Source: Deltaproteobacteria bacterium
GTDB lineage: Bacteria > Desulfobacterota > Syntrophobacteria > B119-G9
NCBI GenBank assembly: GCA_003646715.1
Contig: QMLL01000087.1
Span: 1 to 7,092, forward strand
Direction of reading: 5' to 3'
Length of the DNA: 7,092 bases
Shown here in pieces: positions 6,383-7,092 of this stretch. Numbering within the stretch: position 1 is the first letter of the stretch; each line of letters opens with the position of its first letter. The notes below the pieces were generated by a model that saw nothing but the letters and a program-made list of their open reading frames with translations, ran no database searches and was not told the origin of the DNA. The translations under genes and the position numbers were made by a program.

Positions 6383-7092
6383 GTCAAGAAGAGTAGGTCG
6401 GATAAAAAATAAGCTATTTTTGTTTGTTTTGTTGGGGGTAATTCTTTCGTTTTCTGCCTGTGTCTCTCATATACAGCAGCTTAGAGAAGCCCAGAACCAA
6501 TTTAACATGGCAGCTACCATGGAAAACCAGATAAAACTGGGTAACCCGAGATCTGCTATTGTGTCTGCAGGAGAAGCAACAGTTTCATATCGAATAGCGG
6601 TAAAGATTATTTCCGATCTACTGGAGAAAAATAGGAGCGAACTACAAAAAGATCGCCTTCTGGGTAACGCATACACGATAAAAGCCATGGCGGAATGGAG
6701 GCTGGGTGAGTACGACAGTGCAATGAAAACGGTGTCTACGGCACTGGGGCAGCTGGGATTGGAGATATTCCCCAGAGACAGAGTATTGCTTCAAGCTCTA
6801 AGGGGGCTGATCAAAAATGATCAAGCCTTTGCTCACATGATGGAAAAAGACTATCCGTACACTGACATAAAAAACCTTTTGGTGGATTCTCTCCACAATT
6901 TGGACTCAGCACTTGCTACTGCTCCAAAAGGTTCACGGATTCGCCTCTATATCTTGCTATCCGAACTTGCCGTGTTGAAAAACTGGGCGGATCTGAGGGG
7001 GGAGCCGGGAACCTACTCGGAGTCAGTTCCCGCAGATTTCGATAAGATTACTGAGATTAATGAGTGGTGTAATAGTGCTAAACCAGTGTGGA
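6372..7092 (+). CDS. TPR-like lipoprotein, 3' end outside the window
   Basis: Open from the ATG to the window edge, giving 240 residues without a stop. The N-terminus is a lipoprotein signal: basic residues 4-14, a hydrophobic core at about 15-29 and a lipobox-like SFSAC with the acylated cysteine at 30. Phenylalanine at -3 is less usual than leucine, so cleavage by signal peptidase II is likely but not certain. The residues after the cysteine (V31, S32) do not give the Asp+2 inner-membrane retention signal of enterobacteria, so an outer-membrane location is possible if the host has one. The mature part is helical. Residues 98-125 fit a TPR unit, with A105, G112, Y114, A117 and A124 at TPR positions 8, 15, 17, 20 and 27; further helices at 165-206 may form another. 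Its start overlaps the preceding gene by 11 bases. It probably acts as a protein-protein adaptor outside the cytoplasm, the extracytoplasmic partner of the system. Confidence 0.9.
   Translation, partial: MENKSRRVGRIKNKLFLFVLLGVILSFSACVSHIQQLREAQNQFNMAATMENQIKLGNPRSAIVSAGEATVSYRIAVKIISDLLEKNRSELQKDRLLGNAYTIKAMAEWRLGEYDSAMKTVSTALGQLGLEIFPRDRVLLQALRGLIKNDQAFAHMMEKDYPYTDIKNLLVDSLHNLDSALATAPKGSRIRLYILLSELAVLKNWADLRGEPGTYSESVPADFDKITEINEWCNSAKPVW

Noticed and set aside
1..7092. CRISPR array, tRNA, rRNA, insertion sequence or integration site
   Set aside because: No regularly spaced repeats, no recognisable RNA gene and no transposase or integrase reading frame seen on either strand.

Overview
The window holds five tightly spaced genes, all on the + strand, after about 560 bases of AT-rich DNA with no convincing gene. 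It looks bacterial: every gene has a purine-rich Shine-Dalgarno sequence and the last protein carries a lipoprotein signal. The abundant AGA/AGG and ATA codons and a moderate GC content (mid-forties percent by eye) are compatible with a Gram-negative, perhaps thermophilic or anaerobic, environmental lineage. That placement is a weak inference, and no taxonomic marker is present.

Layout: 1-566, AT-rich leader without a supported gene; 567-1436, a zinc N-acetylmuramoyl-L-alanine amidase (Amidase_3 type) with an extra N-terminal domain and no signal peptide; 1520-2950, a large calcineurin-like metallophosphoesterase with all metal-binding blocks intact; 3044-4540, a three-transmembrane-segment protein with long helical regions; 4577-6382, an all-helical protein built of degenerate repeats; 6372 to the window edge, a TPR-like lipoprotein, cut off by the window. 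Gaps between genes are 83, 93 and 36 bases and then an 11-base overlap. I see no terminator between any of them, so a single operon is likely.

Two genes have recognisable enzymatic folds (cell-wall hydrolase, phosphoesterase). The other three look structural: an inner-membrane protein, a soluble helical-repeat scaffold and a lipid-anchored TPR-like protein. I infer an envelope-associated complex, with the enzymes as accessory parts. I cannot name the system. There are no phage, transposon, CRISPR, toxin-antitoxin or secretion-machine hallmark genes in the window, and the operon may continue past 7092.
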